In this document: positions 6,363 through 7,918 of the stretch, one piece after another
Numbering within the stretch: the stretch's first letter is position 1
Layout of the letters: every line of letters starts with the position of its first letter
Source of the DNA: Desulfatibacillaceae bacterium
GTDB lineage: Bacteria; Desulfobacterota; Desulfobacteria; Desulfobacterales; Desulfatibacillaceae
DNA length: 7,918 nucleotides
Assembly: GCA_030018745.1 (NCBI GenBank)
Contig: JASEHB010000089.1
Coordinates: 1 to 7,918, forward strand
Direction of reading: 5' to 3'
Translations under genes and position numbers: made by a program
Notes under the pieces: generated by a model
Database searches by the model: none
What the model was told of the DNA's origin: nothing
The model's input: the letters and a program-made list of their open reading frames with translations, nothing else

Positions 6363-6598
6363 GACACTATGCCAGAAAAAATACTTATGCAAGAACAAAA
6401 AACGAGCGGTCATTCTTTTTTCGGCAACAGGATTTGTGTCCCATAAAAAAACAGGCGACTGCAAGGCAGTTATAGCATAAGGGCGGGTTTGTTCCTGTAC
6501 TGGAAAAGGGTCAGAGGCAAGGGCAAAGCCCTTTCTGGAGGCTGTCAGTCCCGGCTCATGCTCCGGCTTTTATGGCGGCTTGAGCTAAAAAGCTACCC
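6363..6598. other. Divergent intergenic region between marR and the M48 peptidase gene
   Basis: No gene is supportable here. Small inverted repeats are visible: ACTGC-AAG-GCAGT at 6458-6470 and AAGGGC-AAA-GCCCTT at 6519-6533. Neither is followed by a T-run typical of a terminator. A marR promoter must read leftwards from this area. On the minus strand the DNA at 6365-6400 is AT-rich (for example TTCTTGCATAAGTATTTTTT), but no hexamer pair is convincing. Confidence 0.5.
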
Positions 6599-6627
6599 TT
6601 GGCAATGGCCGCATTTGTCTGTATAAT
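6599..6627 (+). promoter_or_regulatory. Sigma-70-type promoter of the M48 peptidase gene
   Basis: TTGGCA (6599-6604, five of six consensus bases) and TATAAT (6622-6627, perfect) are separated by exactly 17 bases. Transcription would start near 6634 and give a leader of about 33 bases before the ATG. This is the best promoter in the window and suggests steady housekeeping expression. Confidence 0.85.
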
Positions 6628-6666
6628 GGTTTTGGTGTGGTGGGGATCTGGTGAAAGGATATTTCC

Positions 6667-7467
6667 ATGCAGACAGCACAGAAAAAACTTTGCGCCCTTT
6701 TTGTTGTTCTTCTGTTTCTGGTAGCCTGCTCCACGGTTGCTGTTACGGGCCGCTCCCAGTTGAGCCTTGTTCCCGAATCCCAGCTTATTGCCATGAGCCA
6801 GCAGCAGTATGGGGATTTTCTGCGCGAAAACGCCTTGAGCAAAGACCGCAACGCCAGTCAGATGGTGGAGCGGGTGGGTACGCGGGTTGCTGGGGCTGTG
6901 GAGCGTTATATGCGGCAGCAGGGCATGGCTTTGGAAGGCTATGCCTGGGAGTTCAAGCTGGTGGCAAGCGACCAGATGAATGCCTGGGCCATGCCCGGCG
7001 GCAAGGTTGTGGTTTATGAGGGCATTCTGCCAATAACAAGGGATGAGGAAGGCTTGGCGGTGGTTATAAGCCACGAGATTGCCCATGCTGTGGCCAAACA
7101 CGGCAGCGAGCGCATGAGCCATCTTCTTCTTGCCCAGTTGGGAGGCATGGCTCTTTCCCAGGCTTTGAGCGACAAACCCCAGCAGACCCAGGCCCTTTGG
7201 ATGACCGCATTTGGCCTGGGGGCCCAGGTGGGGGTGCTCATGCCATACAGCCGGGTTCAGGAAAACGAGGCAGACCATCTTGGCCTTGTTTTCATGGCCA
7301 TGGCCGGATACAACCCCAATGCGGCTGTGGATTTTTGGCAGCGCATGACAGCAAAAAAGCAGGGCGGGGCAATGCCGGAATTCTTGAGCACTCACCCTTC
7401 GGATGCCACCCGGATAAACAACATAAGAAGCCTTATGCCAGAAGCCATGCAGTATTATCGCAGATAG
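6667..7467 (+). CDS. M48-family zinc metallopeptidase lipoprotein (BepA/LoiP type)
   Basis: The 266-residue product has a short basic N-terminus, a hydrophobic core and the lipobox LVAC, placing the lipidated cysteine at 21. Ser22 follows instead of an aspartate, which would favour outer-membrane sorting by the E. coli rule. The zinc site is HEIAH (136-140), with the downstream ENEAD (199-203) providing the glutamate ligand. MNAWAMPGGKVVVYEG (104-119) is the usual strand before the active-site helix. FLSTHPSD (239-246) places a histidine where BepA has its regulatory zinc-binding histidine. Family members degrade or chaperone misfolded outer-membrane proteins in the periplasm. There is no TPR tail, so it is closer in size to LoiP/YcaL than to BepA. 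AAAGGA lies eight bases before the ATG. The gene has its own promoter and terminator, so it is monocistronic. Confidence 0.93.
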   Translation: MQTAQKKLCALFVVLLFLVACSTVAVTGRSQLSLVPESQLIAMSQQQYGDFLRENALSKDRNASQMVERVGTRVAGAVERYMRQQGMALEGYAWEFKLVASDQMNAWAMPGGKVVVYEGILPITRDEEGLAVVISHEIAHAVAKHGSERMSHLLLAQLGGMALSQALSDKPQQTQALWMTAFGLGAQVGVLMPYSRVQENEADHLGLVFMAMAGYNPNAAVDFWQRMTAKKQGGAMPEFLSTHPSDATRINNIRSLMPEAMQYYRR

Positions 7468-7486
7468 GAAATATTGACTATTTCCT
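7466..7486 (+). promoter_or_regulatory. 8-bp hairpin overlapping the M48 stop codon
   Basis: AGGAAATA and TATTTCCT are perfect 8-bp arms around the loop TTGAC; the left arm begins inside the TAG stop. No T-run follows. With the intrinsic terminator 13 bases downstream it makes a tandem hairpin 3' end, which may protect the message from exonucleases. Confidence 0.45.
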
Positions 7487-7498
7487 CTGAATCAAAAC

Positions 7499-7543
7499 AA
7501 CCCGTCAGGGTCGGCATAAAAGGCCGGGCCTTGACGGGTTTTT
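7499..7543 (+). terminator. Strong rho-independent terminator of the M48 gene
   Basis: AACCCGTCA pairs with TGACGGGTT (9 bp). After one bulged T the stem continues as GGGTCGGC with GCCGGGCC, with one mismatch and one wobble pair, around the loop ATAAAAG. A T-run ends at 7543. The minus strand also has T-rich sequence after the stem, so it may work in both directions. Confidence 0.88.
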
Positions 7544-7667
7544 ACTTTCCCGCAGATTTTTTTGCTACACCAAATCCCCTATGAAAATGTGAAAGCAGGC
7601 CCACAAGCTTAATTGTACAAATTCTTCTCGATTTGCCCCTTCATGGAAACCAGACAGTCCATGGCGC
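7544..7667. other. Non-coding stretch after the M48 terminator
   Basis: I see no gene, RNA or promoter that can be supported in this part. Together with the array, inverted repeat and AT-rich end that follow, it makes a 375-base right-hand region without a confident gene. Confidence 0.6.
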
Positions 7668-7727
7668 GGTGACGAAGACGGACTTGGACTTGGACTTGGA
7701 TACGGATACGGATACGGATACGGAGAC
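7668..7727 (+). repeat. Composite hexanucleotide tandem array
   Basis: Ten in-phase hexamers read GGTGAC, GAAGAC, three GGACTT, four GGATAC and GGAGAC, followed by GGGG. Two internally identical blocks therefore share one 6-base phase and the GGA lead. The array is intergenic, after the M48 terminator. The frame encoding alternating Gly-Leu and Gly-Tyr has no start codon upstream, so it is unlikely to be translated that way. GG runs every six bases could form a two-tetrad G-quadruplex. Strand slippage is the likely origin. Confidence 0.9.
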
Positions 7728-7733
7728 GGGGCA

Positions 7734-7756
7734 ATGCGGATTTATACTATCCGCAT
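7734..7756. repeat. Inverted repeat ATGCGGAT-N7-ATCCGCAT with nearby half-sites
   Basis: Perfect 8-bp arms flank the 7-base spacer TTATACT. A near copy ACCCGCAT follows at 7760-7767, and its exact reverse complement ATGCGGGT forms the last eight bases of the window (7911-7918). No T-run follows on either strand. It could be a protein-binding site cluster or part of a larger repeated element together with the adjacent hexamer array. Confidence 0.6.
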
Positions 7757-7782
7757 ACTACCCGCATGAATATCCAATAAAA

Positions 7783-7905
7783 TCAAGAATGGCATTTTTC
7801 CTCCAGGCAGGGGCAAAAGCAGACTGTATTTTTAAGCAAAACTTCAAAAATGTACTTATCTGTCTGAAAACATTTTATATATTCTTCAACGGCGAAATTT
7901 TTCAT
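7783..7905 (-). CDS. Doubtful 40-residue cysteine-containing ORF
   Basis: An ATG at 7905 opens 40 codons ending in TGA. The product begins MKNFAVEEYIKCFQ and ends CFCPCLEEKCHS, with five cysteines, four of them in the last twelve residues. An in-frame TAA lies two codons before the ATG, so it cannot extend upstream. No ribosome site is visible, and the DNA is more AT-rich than the genes around it. On the opposite strand a frame through the hexamer array stays open from 7585 to the window edge, with an ATG at 7789 and no good ribosome site, so openness alone means little here. It may be a small gene, a decayed gene end or chance. No family is recognised. Confidence 0.2.
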   Translation of the reverse strand: MKNFAVEEYIKCFQTDKYIFEVLLKNTVCFCPCLEEKCHS

Positions 7906-7918
7906 GAATTATGCGGGT

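Noticed and set aside
6519..6533. AAGGGC-AAA-GCCCTT hairpin as a terminator
   Set aside because: There is no T-run after it, and no gene on the plus strand ends upstream of it.
6556..7395. Minus-strand open frame of 279 codons opposite the M48 peptidase gene
   Set aside because: The plus strand has a promoter, ribosome site, lipobox and zinc motif; the antisense product is low-complexity and rich in His and Ala without a recognisable family.
7668..7727. Possible CRISPR array
   Set aside because: The units are 6 bases long, directly abutting and without unique spacers.
7585..7918. Plus-strand frame through the hexamer array, open to the window edge, with Asp-Leu and Asp-Thr repeats
   Set aside because: It has no ATG before 7789 and no ribosome site, and low-complexity repeats stay open by chance. 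It could be reconsidered with sequence beyond 7918.

Overview
The window looks like a chromosomal segment of a Gram-negative, probably anaerobic bacterium, most likely from the Desulfobacterota (former Deltaproteobacteria). The grounds are moderate-to-high GC coding DNA, TRAP-type periplasmic binding proteins, a split ADP-forming acyl-CoA synthetase (common in anaerobes that gain ATP from acyl-CoA) and an outer-membrane-type M48 lipoprotein peptidase. The assignment is inference from gene content. No rRNA, tRNA, insertion sequence or CRISPR array is visible.

Layout. Positions 73-3383 (minus strand) hold two paralogous TRAP substrate-binding proteins followed by a dynamin/IRG-like GTPase. The second binding protein and the GTPase are only 16 bases apart. 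No TRAP permease (DctQ/DctM) lies in the window; it could lie just beyond the left edge. Both binding proteins lack the arginines that classical TRAP receptors use to hold carboxylates and share a D-Q-D-F-D-Q motif there instead. Positions 3384-3729 are non-coding, with phased TTAAGG direct repeats, an inverted repeat and the terminator of the next operon.

Positions 3730-6356 (minus strand) form a compact operon: a MarR-family regulator, then the beta (ATP-grasp) and alpha (CoA-binding/ligase) subunits of an ADP-forming acyl-CoA synthetase. The subunits overlap by an ATGA. A palindrome covers the marR start codon, a weak terminator-like hairpin sits between marR and the beta gene, and a strong one follows the alpha gene. 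The simplest reading is an autoregulated unit converting an acyl-CoA to its acid with ATP formation; the substrate cannot be read from sequence.

Positions 6357-6666 are a divergent intergenic region with a near-consensus sigma-70 promoter for the plus-strand M48 metallopeptidase lipoprotein (6667-7467). That gene is followed by a hairpin and a strong intrinsic terminator. Positions 7544-7918 are mostly non-coding and unusual: a composite hexanucleotide array, an 8-bp inverted repeat with extra half-sites, and a doubtful 40-codon ORF in AT-rich DNA.

The most unusual material is the pairing of atypical binding proteins with an IRG-like GTPase, and the hexamer array with neighbouring palindromes at the right end.
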